This document shows positions 8,601 to 16,785 of a DNA stretch of 64,000 bases, piece after piece. This stretch comes from Catenibacterium mitsuokai (GTDB taxonomy: Bacteria > Bacillota_I > Bacilli_A > Erysipelotrichales > Coprobacillaceae), in assembly GCF_025148785.1 (NCBI RefSeq), contig NZ_CP102271.1, positions 1,977,972-2,041,971 of the forward strand, read 5' to 3'. The translations under genes and the position numbers were made by a program. Below the pieces are notes generated by a model. The model was not told the origin of the DNA and did no database searches. It saw nothing but the letters and a program-made list of their open reading frames with translations. How positions within the stretch are numbered: position 1 is the first letter of the stretch; each line of letters starts with the position of its first letter.

Positions 8601-11269
8601 TGTAAATCTACAATAATCCAGTTATCATTACTATCTCTCTTTGAACCCCATCGTGTATTTGTATTGCCATCAACAGCATTCTCTTTCTTTAATTCATCAT
8701 TATATTGAGAACTTACTTCAACAGGTTTCTTATATGTTAATGCATCCTGACTTTTACAGCTTATTTCTTTAATTTGATAATAAGAACCCTTAGTTTTCTT
8801 CATTACTATCTTTATATAAGGGTATATGCCACCGATGCTGACAGTAGAATCAGTTACATTTTGATTCACTGATTTTAAATAAGTATATGTTTTACCATCT
8901 TTAGATGTGTATATATCAAAATCTGAAGCATAATGATCTCCCCATTTGATATTTAATTCTGAAATATAACTATTACCAGCATAAAAGCTGATCCATTCTT
9001 CATCATTAGACTTACTCTGCCAATAAGTACTCATATCATTATCAAAAGCTGATTTGACATCATGTGGTGATAAAGATGAACTAGAATTATACAAATTACT
9101 ATCATTTTCATTCAAAGTCATAGATGAACCAGTATACGGTGCTGATGGCGTAATAAAATCAGTTTTTGTAGTAGTTTGACCATAATCAAGTTTAACTTGA
9201 ATAGTAATATTACTTTGGTTTTCTGATGTTGCAAGAGTGATTTTTCTTTGATTTTCAGATTCATCAATAATTAAACTACAAGGCTGATCAACCGTTACTT
9301 TATATCCTGTTTTATATTCTAATGTCCCTGCTTTGTAAAAATTGATTTGTGTCTGTTTAAGATTTTCATTTCTAACCGCTTGAATATTTTCATTATTCGC
9401 AACAATAGTTATAGGATTACTATCAGCATATTCTGATACCTTTTTACTTGTTTTGTTTGGCAGAATAATATAAGAATATGACTGATTACTAGGCTTTATT
9501 CCATGATTAATATATGCTTTAAATGTTCTTGGAGTAGAAGCCTTCTTTTCTTCTGCCCATAAAGAAGGATTATCTTTCTGATATGCATTAGATACAGTCA
9601 CTGATGTTTCATCAGGGAAAACATATCCAACTTTATTATTGTAAATCCACTTACTATTTTTAATAGTTTTAGTAGTATCTTGAGAGATAACATCTCCATC
9701 CACTAAAACATTATCAGCTTTTGCCTGATTAAGTGTTGAATGGATTTCAACTGATTCACTAGATGTAATGCCTGAACCTAATGCTACAATTTCATCATCA
9801 AAGAAGAAATATCCTTTCTTTACTTGAGTTCCCTTTTTATCCATTGCATAAGCACAAGCACCATACTGTCCATTCGATACACCGATAGTATGACTTGTTC
9901 CGTTAGTAAAACGTCCTGAATTAGAATAATCCTGTACTAATCTTGCAGCAGTTGTTGTTCCAGGACAATGTGCCCAATCATAAGTTGGATAAACAGTAGT
10001 ATATTCATCACCATCAACACTAATAGTAGATGATGCTGATGAAGTCCAATAAATGAGTTGACCTTTATTTCCATTAGGCCAGCTTCCTCTCCATTCCCCT
10101 CCAATGATTTCATTGGAATCCATTTTTATATTAACACCATAATCATTTCTCATGTGAGATGCATAGCCTGATCTCCACATATAGTAATTTCCATTTTTAC
10201 CATTTGTGATCTGTGGGTTTTCAATATTATTCAAAATGTCCTGATACTCTTTAGCATGTATTTTATCAGAAGCAATCATTCTTTTTAATGGCTCAATATA
10301 CTCAGCTGCATAATTCTTATAACCAACTGAATATTTATATTCACGATAACCTAAATATAGTTCTTGAATATCTCCCCTAATTGTCCAGCTTGTTCCATTA
10401 ATCATATAATCAGCCATACGATTAATAACATCTTTTCCTAATGAAAATGAAGTATCTCTCAACATATAAATCCAGAAACTCATATCTCTAAACATAGACA
10501 TTCCATAGCCATTTGAATAAAACTGTTTACCATGCATATAAAAACTGTTGTCTACTTGTACAGCTTCAGATGTTTTATCATCCTTCTGTGTAACTAAACA
10601 ATAACTCAGATAATTATTGATCATATCATGTAAATGTTCAGAATCTTCTGTCAACAAATAATAATAAAGATAGTTTTGAGCAAACCATAGATTATTTTGA
10701 CCTGTTCCATATTTAACTGGTACTTTTTCTAAAAGCTTCTTTAGCATGATATTTTCTGTATCTTCATCTACAACATCTTCTAGAAATAGAGCCATTCTAG
10801 AAAAACGAAGCTGTACACCTACTTGATTTTCCCACCAGTTTGTTGAACGAGGATTTTGTTCAGCCCAATACTTAATAGCTTTCTCTAGTTTATTTACTAC
10901 TTCCTGCTTTTTATATAAAGCATTACCTACTTTACTATAAGCTATAGAAATAGCTTGAAGACGATCTAATGCTAGATAAGGAGACCATGCTGCTCCATTT
11001 GCAGCATTATTATTTGCCTTATAATTAACATCATCAAAAGAACCATCTTCTTTTATAAGTTTTAGATAATCGACTGCTTTAGAAACATAACATGTTTCAA
11101 CTTTAGAACCATCATCAATCGTATCTAAAGATAAGAAATGTTCCTTTAGCCTTCCCTTGATAATACTTATTTCTTCGTTAGATGTTAATCCGAATGTCAC
11201 TTGCACACTTGATAGTGACATTGTAAATACAACAAACAAAGAAATTATTATTTTTACTACTTTATTCAT
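5651..11269 (-). CDS. Secreted PL8-type polysaccharide lyase with discoidin and FIVAR repeats
   Basis: This large surface protein has about 1,872 residues. It begins with a signal peptide (MNKVVKIIISLFVVFTMSLS). A lyase domain of the hyaluronate/chondroitin lyase type spans about residues 40-740. NWWENQVG lies near 144, and candidate catalytic residues are Asn192 (TGQNNLW), His246 and Tyr255 (HGKQFYSNGYG). Five F5/8-type-C (discoidin) modules follow, then about six FIVAR-like helical repeats. The end is QIKTGD, a hydrophobic segment and RKR, a sorting signal without the usual LP. The start follows GGAGG by 7 nt. It probably cleaves host glycosaminoglycan at the cell surface. It lies 87 bp after the LacI gene on the same strand. 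Confidence 0.85.
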   Translation of the reverse strand: MNKVVKIIISLFVVFTMSLSSVQVTFGLTSNEEISIIKGRLKEHFLSLDTIDDGSKVETCYVSKAVDYLKLIKEDGSFDDVNYKANNNAANGAAWSPYLALDRLQAISIAYSKVGNALYKKQEVVNKLEKAIKYWAEQNPRSTNWWENQVGVQLRFSRMALFLEDVVDEDTENIMLKKLLEKVPVKYGTGQNNLWFAQNYLYYYLLTEDSEHLHDMINNYLSYCLVTQKDDKTSEAVQVDNSFYMHGKQFYSNGYGMSMFRDMSFWIYMLRDTSFSLGKDVINRMADYMINGTSWTIRGDIQELYLGYREYKYSVGYKNYAAEYIEPLKRMIASDKIHAKEYQDILNNIENPQITNGKNGNYYMWRSGYASHMRNDYGVNIKMDSNEIIGGEWRGSWPNGNKGQLIYWTSSASSTISVDGDEYTTVYPTYDWAHCPGTTTAARLVQDYSNSGRFTNGTSHTIGVSNGQYGACAYAMDKKGTQVKKGYFFFDDEIVALGSGITSSESVEIHSTLNQAKADNVLVDGDVISQDTTKTIKNSKWIYNNKVGYVFPDETSVTVSNAYQKDNPSLWAEEKKASTPRTFKAYINHGIKPSNQSYSYIILPNKTSKKVSEYADSNPITIVANNENIQAVRNENLKQTQINFYKAGTLEYKTGYKVTVDQPCSLIIDESENQRKITLATSENQSNITIQVKLDYGQTTTKTDFITPSAPYTGSSMTLNENDSNLYNSSSSLSPHDVKSAFDNDMSTYWQSKSNDEEWISFYAGNSYISELNIKWGDHYASDFDIYTSKDGKTYTYLKSVNQNVTDSTVSIGGIYPYIKIVMKKTKGSYYQIKEISCKSQDALTYKKPVEVSSQYNDELKKENAVDGNTNTRWGSKRDSNDNWIIVDLQKNCSIKALNILWEAACSDEYSIEISLDKKNWTTIKEKLKSNQSLYDQYLFDDNVYGRYLKIHSTKTRIVNGKNYGISIYELVAYGNEEQEDTNYSNIALNKSVETSSQYNNELKKENAVDGDIKTRWGSIRNSDDNWIIIGLEQYSKINKIQIDWENACSDDYTIEVSNDKKTWQVVTETKTNTSLRDIHTYDSYIYGRYLKIHSYKTRRVNNKNYGIGINEVAVYGDKSSVVNENQNIALNKPSYSSSIYKSQYCSEKAFDGSVDKTSGKESRWVSLRRKDNSGKSVDYQWIYVDLQNYYDISKIVLNWEAACAKSYKIQISSNGKNWKDITSVSDGKGGKREFDYTDQTVARYVRVECLEPSTVYGYSLWEFEIYGNRVKQPKTTNLALNKKSSASSSYKAQYDSSKAFDGSEDATSGKESRWVSLRQKDNKEDVSNQWISVDLGDYYNVNQIKLNWEGTGAEEYKLQVSLDGETWTDITHAQHSNGGIETYNYNGVTAEYVKMQGIKPNSIYGYSLWEFEVYGDSLDKCELTNLYYMNVNMDTSIYTPETKERFNQALNNTYKVINENVESSTILETKQELLDSINNLKLLANFDYLGSLIKECKNLDESVYAPATFEKLKDKLQEAEMIYNDKNSSQEKIDSICEELVEAKDKLIFKSDKTDLIALVDEVNKLDCSLYIDVCVEELDIYLNKAQEVINDGNANEESVLEAYKNLSDAKNLLVTKESYEHLQELMTKALDIDESKYTEESIKLLTDKRKQAEEAYKESVPQNDKVQKSILELEAALNALEKKIDYSQLMVIIGKAESIDQTKYTASSLLRVNNEVLKAKALIDKDDVTQKEIDEMVNTLSEAIDHLVLKADKTKLKELISKIDALDMSKYENTDYLITVLNQSKEVLMNEEATQSEVDQAYEMLNASYKQLKFKSDNIEITEIPTQSTNKTDKNEQIKTGDTTYINMIGWSLLIMMSCLGIFFIRKRVY

Positions 11270-11355
11270 CATTAACCCTCCTTTTGTAATCACTTTCTAA
11301 TTATAGAATGCCATTCATATACTTTAATTTCAATTTGGATTAACTTGAATAATTA

Positions 11356-12369
11356 TTATTTCACTGAATCTCTTTCAATTATTTTAGTAGATAATAATTG
11401 AGTCATTTGAACATCGTTTTCACGATGAATACGATCTATAAGTTTATTGACTGCAATTTCTCCCATTAATTCTTTTTGTACTTGAACAGTAGTGAGTTTA
11501 GGAATTGTTTTATCACATAGAGGTGTATCATCAAAGCCAGTAATAGCTATTTGATCTGGTACTTTTATATTCATTAAGGTCAAAGCATTCAACAATATAA
11601 ATGCATTTGAATCATTAGCACATACAAAAACTTGAGGTAATTCACTTTTTTTAAGTAATGATACAATGCTATTAACATCGTTTTCTAATACATATTTCTC
11701 TGTTTCATGTAAGATGGAGTATTGATTTATATATGATTCTATATCAGATATAGTATTTCTATTTACTAAAGCTTGTTTATATCCTACAAAACGATCAGAA
11801 AAGCTTAAAGAGTATTCTAAATCTCCAAAAAATCCAACTCTTTTATATCCTTTATCAAGAACATATTGAGTGATTAAATACCCTCCCTGTTTATTGTGAG
11901 TTAAAACACAATCACATGTATCCCCTAGTGATGTATAATCCACAAGAACTACAGGAATACCTGTATTTTTCAACTGATTTAAATTCTGATCTGATATTTT
12001 ACCAACCACTAGAATACCAGCTACTTTTCTATCTATAATACAATCCGGAAATTCAAATTGATTATCTTCAAAATAATTCAAAATAGATATATAACCTAAT
12101 TCTTTAGCACGTTCAACTATTGAACGTAAGACAATAGAATAAAAATGTCCTGTATTTGCATAATAGCTCTGCATAAGAATACAAATATTAGATTTAGAAA
12201 AGACTGAAAGATAATGATGTTTTTCATTGATATATCCCATTTTATCAGCTGTTCTTAATATTTTTAGACGCATTGATTCACTTACACCTGGCTTATCATT
12301 TAATGCAATCGATACAGCATTAATAGAAATATCCAATTCTTTCGCAATATCTTTCATAGTCACTTTCAT
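11356..12369 (-). CDS. LacI-family transcriptional regulator
   Basis: This 337-residue protein has an N-terminal LacI helix-turn-helix (VTMKDIAKELDISINAVSIALNDKPGVSE) and a periplasmic-binding-protein-like effector domain. AITGFDDTPLCDKTIPKLTTV near the C-terminus is typical of the family. The ATG at 12369 is chosen because AGAGGTGAT precedes it and the DNA-binding domain begins there. It lies 16 bp after the GH1 gene and upstream of the polysaccharide lyase gene, so it probably controls one or both in response to a sugar. Confidence 0.93.
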   Translation of the reverse strand: MKVTMKDIAKELDISINAVSIALNDKPGVSESMRLKILRTADKMGYINEKHHYLSVFSKSNICILMQSYYANTGHFYSIVLRSIVERAKELGYISILNYFEDNQFEFPDCIIDRKVAGILVVGKISDQNLNQLKNTGIPVVLVDYTSLGDTCDCVLTHNKQGGYLITQYVLDKGYKRVGFFGDLEYSLSFSDRFVGYKQALVNRNTISDIESYINQYSILHETEKYVLENDVNSIVSLLKKSELPQVFVCANDSNAFILLNALTLMNIKVPDQIAITGFDDTPLCDKTIPKLTTVQVQKELMGEIAVNKLIDRIHRENDVQMTQLLSTKIIERDSVK

Positions 12370-12385
12370 GCTATCACCTCTTTGT

Positions 12386-13726
12386 TTACAACACTTCCCC
12401 ATTACTACTTATTACATTCTTATACCATTCAAATGACTTCTTCTTAATTCTTCTCATATCCTTTAAGTCATCATTATCTCTATTTACATAGACAAAACCA
12501 TATCTCTTCTTCATCTGTGCACGACTGCTTAAGATATCAATAGGACCCCAAGATAAGTATCCTCTACAATCTACACCTTCTTCTACAGCTTTTTTCATCT
12601 CTTCTAAATGTTTTCTCATATAATCAATACGATAATCATCATTAATAACATCATCTACTAATTGATCATCATATCCATAACCATTCTCTACAATATAGAT
12701 AGGCATTTCATATCTATCATAAAGTTGTCTTAAAGTAATACGTAATCCAATAGGATCTATTGTCCAACCAAATTTAGACATTTCTAAGTAAGGATTCTTC
12801 TTAACGACTACATCTTCTACATTAGTCAAACTATCTTCACCATAATGACTAATAGTAGACATATAATAGCTTATCGCAAGAGCATCTGTTTTACCCTTCT
12901 TAAGTATTTCAAAGTCTCCTTCTTCTATGACTGGCATAGTCCCTTCTAGTTTCATATTAGCTAGGAAGTAATTGTTATAGTGTCCTCTCGCAAAGACATC
13001 TAGGAATACAAATGCTTCGCTTTGGGCTTTCATAGATTCTAATGTATCTAATGGGCAACATGTTTCAGGATAGCTTTGTACAATAGTGGCCATACCTAAA
13101 ACATAGCCTCCTTTTTGATGAATGTATTCGTTAATCAAACTATGCGCTATTAATGTATTATGCATAATTTGATGATCTAGAATAATAGGGGGTTCTCCTT
13201 CAGGACATACAGCACCAAAGAACATCTTCGGACCTTTCTGTAGTATTCCATTCTGTTCATTGAAGATAATCCAGTATTTCACTTTATGACAATAACGGTC
13301 TACAATCTTCTTGCATAATTCTACAAATAGATCAACAACCTTTCTACTCGCAAAACCATTGTATTTCTCATATAAAAATACAGGCATTTCAAAGTGATAG
13401 AATGTAGGAATAGGTTCTATACCTCTCTCTAGTAATTCATCAATAAATTCATCATAGAAAGCAAAACCTTCTTCATTATACGTATTCTCATCACTCATAA
13501 GTCTAGACCAGTCTAAAGAGAAACGGTATGCATTAAAGCCTAACTCTTTATATAAATCAAAGTCTTCTTTGTATCTATGATAAGCATCAATACCATTTTT
13601 AAAGTCTGAGAACTTACCAGTGACTGTTAAGTCACATACTGCAGGAACTTTTCCTCCTTCATTATATCCACCTTCACTTTGATGAGCAGTGACAGCACCA
13701 CCCCATAAGAAATCTTTTCTTAACAT
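12386..13726 (-). CDS. GH1 family phospho-beta-glycosidase
   Basis: This 446-residue TIM-barrel hydrolase has the acid/base Glu157 in IIFNEQNG and the nucleophile Glu347 in YIVENGYG, so the catalytic pair is intact. The C-terminal SSRAQMKKRYGFVYV segment holds the Ser...Lys-x-Tyr arrangement that binds the 6-phosphate in 6-phospho-beta-glycosidases, so the substrate is probably a PTS-imported phosphorylated disaccharide. It has no signal peptide and is cytoplasmic. Its start has AAAGGAG upstream. It is first in an apparent GH1-LacI unit; no cognate PTS is adjacent. Confidence 0.9.
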   Translation of the reverse strand: MLRKDFLWGGAVTAHQSEGGYNEGGKVPAVCDLTVTGKFSDFKNGIDAYHRYKEDFDLYKELGFNAYRFSLDWSRLMSDENTYNEEGFAFYDEFIDELLERGIEPIPTFYHFEMPVFLYEKYNGFASRKVVDLFVELCKKIVDRYCHKVKYWIIFNEQNGILQKGPKMFFGAVCPEGEPPIILDHQIMHNTLIAHSLINEYIHQKGGYVLGMATIVQSYPETCCPLDTLESMKAQSEAFVFLDVFARGHYNNYFLANMKLEGTMPVIEEGDFEILKKGKTDALAISYYMSTISHYGEDSLTNVEDVVVKKNPYLEMSKFGWTIDPIGLRITLRQLYDRYEMPIYIVENGYGYDDQLVDDVINDDYRIDYMRKHLEEMKKAVEEGVDCRGYLSWGPIDILSSRAQMKKRYGFVYVNRDNDDLKDMRRIKKKSFEWYKNVISSNGEVL

Positions 13727-13776
13727 TTTTATTTACTCCTTTATGTATATTCTTATTTAAGTCTATTAAGGATGTA

Positions 13777-13789
13777 CTTGAATTTCAAG
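13777..13789. promoter_or_regulatory. Small palindrome upstream of the GH1 gene
   Basis: CTTGAATTTCAAG is a perfect 13-bp inverted repeat 51 bp upstream of the GH1 start. It is a possible operator for the LacI protein encoded in the same unit; LacI-family sites usually contain a central CG, which is absent, so this is weak. Confidence 0.25.
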
Positions 13790-13798
13790 GAAGTAACA

Positions 13799-13922
13799 CT
13801 TGAAAAGAAATAGTATATATTATTCTAACGCTCATTTAATACGTTTTAACGCTCACTATTATATTGAGTTTATGGCTTAGTTATGCGGTTTTTAAACTTT
13901 CTAACGCTCATCTAACGCTCAT
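13799..13922. repeat. Direct repeat, left copy, with TAACGCTCA half-sites
   Basis: This segment recurs at 16113-16236 with a few differences. Shared stretches include TTGAAAAGAAATAGT, TATATTATTCTAACGCTC and TTATGCGGTTTTTAA. It contains TAACGCTCA at 13826, 13847, 13902 and 13913. The two copies bracket the AlbA_2 regulator gene. Confidence 0.85.
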
Positions 13923-14292
13923 TTAATACATTTTAACGCTCACTATTGCATTGAGCATTTAACTTGTCTATGCGATTTTTTAAACTTTCTAACGCATTTT
14001 AACGCTCATCTAACACTCATTATTAATCTTTAGTATTTTATTGGTTTTATGTTGTTGTATTCTCTTTCAACTTTCTTCTCAATGCTCACTAAAATGAATC
14101 CAATGCTTTTAACACTAATTATTAATTATTAGAAATTTACGGCATTACTTCATGTTTTTTTACAGTTTATAGCACTCATTTGACATTCATCTATCTCTTT
14201 TCTCTTTTATATATACTTATAGATAAGTATAATTCCTCGTATGGCACTTTTTGACACTTTTCGGCACTTTCTAACACTTTTTAACGCTTATT
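13923..14292. other. Gene-free stretch rich in operator-like half-sites
   Basis: There is no coding region here. TAACGCTCA recurs at 13934 and about 14000. Degenerate forms (TAACGCATT, TAACACTCA, CAATGCTCAC, TTAACACTAA, GGCACTTT, TAACACTTTTTAACGCTTA) are spread over the rest. Together with the left direct repeat this gives a roughly 500-bp array of half-sites leading to the two full palindromes before the AlbA_2 gene. Confidence 0.7.
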
Positions 14293-14310
14293 TAACGCTC
14301 ACGAGCGTTA
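14293..14310. promoter_or_regulatory. Palindromic operator 1 of the AlbA_2 gene
   Basis: TAACGCTCACGAGCGTTA is a perfect inverted repeat of the half-site TAACGCTC with a 2-bp spacer. It lies 55 bp upstream of the start codon. Confidence 0.75.
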
Positions 14311-14322
14311 GAATCATTGTTT

Positions 14323-14342
14323 TTAACACTCATGAGTGTTAA
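14323..14342. promoter_or_regulatory. Palindromic operator 2 of the AlbA_2 gene
   Basis: TTAACACTCATGAGTGTTAA is a perfect 20-bp inverted repeat that overlaps a -10-like TAAAAT (14340-14345). Binding here should block the promoter, suggesting autorepression. The half-site is the A/G variant of TAACGCTC. Confidence 0.75.
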
Positions 14343-14364
14343 AATAGCATTGGAGGTGAAATCA

Positions 14365-16011
14365 ATGTTACCTAAAAAAGAAACTTTAACAATCGAATTC
14401 AAAAGTGATAAGAAAAAACTATCTAACTCTGATATTTTTGATGCAGTTGTTGCGTTTGCAAACACTGAAGGAGGAGATCTATATCTTGGGATTGAGGATA
14501 ACGGAACAGTTACAGGTGTCCATAAAGATCATATTAATCCTTGTACGCTTAGTGCTTTTATTGCAAACAATACACTGCCACCTGTCCCTATCAGAGCAGA
14601 AATAATTGAAGACGAATACCCTGTATTAAAAATATCTGTGCCTAAATCTCAAAACGGAATTGTCGCAACTATATCTGGAAAAGTTCAACGTCGTCAAATA
14701 AAAGCTGACGGAACTCCAGAAAACATTCCAATGTATCCCGTAGAATTTGCTACACGCCTTTCTGATTTACGAATGCTGGATTATTCTGCAATGACACTTC
14801 CTGACTGTACTCTAGACGATTTTGATTCGTTTGAAATAGAACATTTACGTAATCTAATTCTATCTCAAAACGGAGAACAACCTCTTTTAGAATTAACAAA
14901 CGAAGATTTATTGAAGGCATTGGGATTAGTTCGAAATATAAACAATCAACTAGTTCCTACAATCACCGGTTTACTTATGATTGGAAAAGTAGACTCCATA
15001 AAAAAATACATACCTACTCATTCCACTTCATTTCAAGTGTTATCTGGAACAGATATCAAACTAAATGATGATATTTATCTACCACTCCTATCAACCATTG
15101 ATAAAATCAATACATATATGAACGCTTGGAATCCTGAGCAAGAAATTGAAGATGGTTTATTTCGTATTTCAATTCCAGATTTTAACAAGAGAGCATTTCG
15201 TGAAGCTTTAATAAATGCATTTAGTCATAGAGATTATTCAAAAATGGGACGTGTGAGAATCTCAATCAATGACGAAGGACTTACTATTGCTAATCCTGGT
15301 GGTTTTATTGAAGGGGTATCAATTAATAACCTATTAACCGCAGAACCACACGGTAGAAATCCTCAACTCGCTGATACATTAAAACGAATCGGATTAGCAG
15401 AAAAAACTGGAAGAGGTATTGATAGAATCTATGAAGGCTCATTAACTTATGGGAATCCTCTTCCAGACTATAGTAATTCTACTCAGGTTACCGTATCCCT
15501 ATTTATCCCCCGCAGCAAGCCAGATCCTCAGATTACAAAAATAGTATCTGAAGAACAACAAAGATTAGGACGACCTCTAACATTAAACACTTTATTGCTA
15601 CTCAATATTCTTAAAGACATTCCACGATCAACTGTTGAAGAATTATCAGAAGCTGCAAATCTATCGAAAATCACCACAAAGAGTGTATTAGATACATCAA
15701 TTGAAAATGGCTTAGTAAGTACATATGGAAGCGGTCGTAATAGAACATATATTCTTTCACCAAAAATATATAATACAAAATCCAAGAAAATGGGTTATGT
15801 ACGCCAGGTGGACATTGATGAAACACGCTACTTGGAATTAATCACGAATATGGCAAAAACAAACGACTTTATTTCTCGTGCAGATGTAATAGAATTACTA
15901 CATATTGACAGCAATAAAGCATATCGTCTTTTAAAAATCTTAACAGAAAAGAACATTCTCGAATCAATTAATAAAGGACGTTATGCAAAATATCGCTACA
16001 AAGCAAAATAG
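14365..16011 (+). CDS. AlbA_2 / HATPase_c_4 DNA-binding regulator
   Basis: This 548-residue protein starts at the ATG at 14365, which has GGAGG 7 nt upstream. The longer open frame to 14317 would run through the operator. An AlbA_2 (Schlafen-like) domain opens the protein (TIEFKSDKK...VVAFANTEGGDLYLGIEDNG, residues 8-50). A C-terminal HATPase-like domain follows (FREALINAFSHRDYS; NPQLADTLKRIGLAEKTGRG), then two winged-helix segments. Such proteins are usually called ATP-binding or transcriptional regulators; some sit in defence or mobile loci. It stands alone, bracketed by 124-bp direct repeats and preceded by two palindromes, which points to a self-regulated, possibly mobile unit. Confidence 0.85.
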   Translation: MLPKKETLTIEFKSDKKKLSNSDIFDAVVAFANTEGGDLYLGIEDNGTVTGVHKDHINPCTLSAFIANNTLPPVPIRAEIIEDEYPVLKISVPKSQNGIVATISGKVQRRQIKADGTPENIPMYPVEFATRLSDLRMLDYSAMTLPDCTLDDFDSFEIEHLRNLILSQNGEQPLLELTNEDLLKALGLVRNINNQLVPTITGLLMIGKVDSIKKYIPTHSTSFQVLSGTDIKLNDDIYLPLLSTIDKINTYMNAWNPEQEIEDGLFRISIPDFNKRAFREALINAFSHRDYSKMGRVRISINDEGLTIANPGGFIEGVSINNLLTAEPHGRNPQLADTLKRIGLAEKTGRGIDRIYEGSLTYGNPLPDYSNSTQVTVSLFIPRSKPDPQITKIVSEEQQRLGRPLTLNTLLLLNILKDIPRSTVEELSEAANLSKITTKSVLDTSIENGLVSTYGSGRNRTYILSPKIYNTKSKKMGYVRQVDIDETRYLELITNMAKTNDFISRADVIELLHIDSNKAYRLLKILTEKNILESINKGRYAKYRYKAK

Positions 16012-16063
16012 TCAATCCTATATTTATCTTCTCAACATCATATAATTAACTAAAAAACCCATT

Positions 16064-16110
16064 AATCTAACACTCATTCCAAGTACTAAATAGGTGTTAG
16101 ATTTTTTTAT
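16064..16110 (+). terminator. Terminator of the AlbA_2 gene
   Basis: The arms AATCTAACAC and GTGTTAGATT are separated by 20 nt and followed by a run of T. The arms contain TAACACTCA, a variant of the operator half-site, so the terminator doubles as a potential binding site. Confidence 0.75.
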
Positions 16111-16112
16111 TG

Positions 16113-16236
16113 CTTGAAAAGAAATAGTTTATATTATTCTAACGCTCATTTAATACATTGTAACGCTCACTATTATATTGATTTTTTGGCTTAGTTATGC
16201 GGTTTTTAACTTTCTAACGCTCATCTAACGCTCACC
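16113..16236. repeat. Direct repeat, right copy
   Basis: This is the second copy of the 13799-13922 repeat. It continues into CACCTAACACTCACGAGCGTT, which resembles operator 1, and ends at the stop codon of the small minus-strand gene that begins at 16611. Confidence 0.85.
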
Positions 16237-16251
16237 TAACACTCACGAGCG

Positions 16252-16611
16252 TTAGAATAGAATATTATCATCCGTTGAATCTGGTATTTCAATTTCTAGA
16301 GTCTCTTCTCGAATTCTATAATATTCATCAACAACAGAATCAATAGATTCTCTATCTCCAGCTTTTTCATAAAATCCTATAAGTTTAGCCAACAGATTAA
16401 ATGTCATAGGCTCATCAACACCATATTCCCTTAAACTCGCTTCATAATTTCTTTTGGCATATTCCGATGCCTTATCATATTGTTTTCTTTCACAATATGT
16501 ATCGCAAATTGAACTTGCTATCATAATACTGGTAAAATCAGCATCACCAAATATTTCTTTACACTCATTATAATCTTGTATAAGTTCTTCTAATGTTTTC
16601 TTTTCTTTCAT
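16252..16611 (-). CDS. Small TPR-like protein
   Basis: This 119-residue, mostly helical acidic protein has no membrane segment. Two helical-hairpin units (ASSICDTYCERKQYDKASEYA and FNLLAKLIGFYEKAGDRESI) fit tetratricopeptide-like repeats, suggesting a protein-protein adaptor. An AAGGAGA ribosome-binding site precedes the start. Its stop codon TAA is the first triplet of a TAACGCTC half-site of the right direct repeat, so the repeat may have set or altered the C-terminus. The family is not recognised. Confidence 0.5.
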   Translation of the reverse strand: MKEKKTLEELIQDYNECKEIFGDADFTSIMIASSICDTYCERKQYDKASEYAKRNYEASLREYGVDEPMTFNLLAKLIGFYEKAGDRESIDSVVDEYYRIREETLEIEIPDSTDDNILF

Positions 16612-16785
16612 TGGTATATCTCCTTATTCTTTTTTATTTTCTCTTATTGGCAACATTCTGTAAACAGGAATCAAACATAAGGTGTTCTCAAATTTGAACA
16701 CTAATGTAACTCTGTGAATTTGTATTCATAAATCAAACCTAAGAAAATATTATGATATAATTCAAACAGAATAGAGGTGAATATC

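Noticed and set aside
13799-14310. Plasmid iterons or a replication origin
   Set aside because: Repeated TAACGCTCA elements looked like iterons, but no replication initiator gene is present; the adjacent regulator with matching palindromes explains them better.
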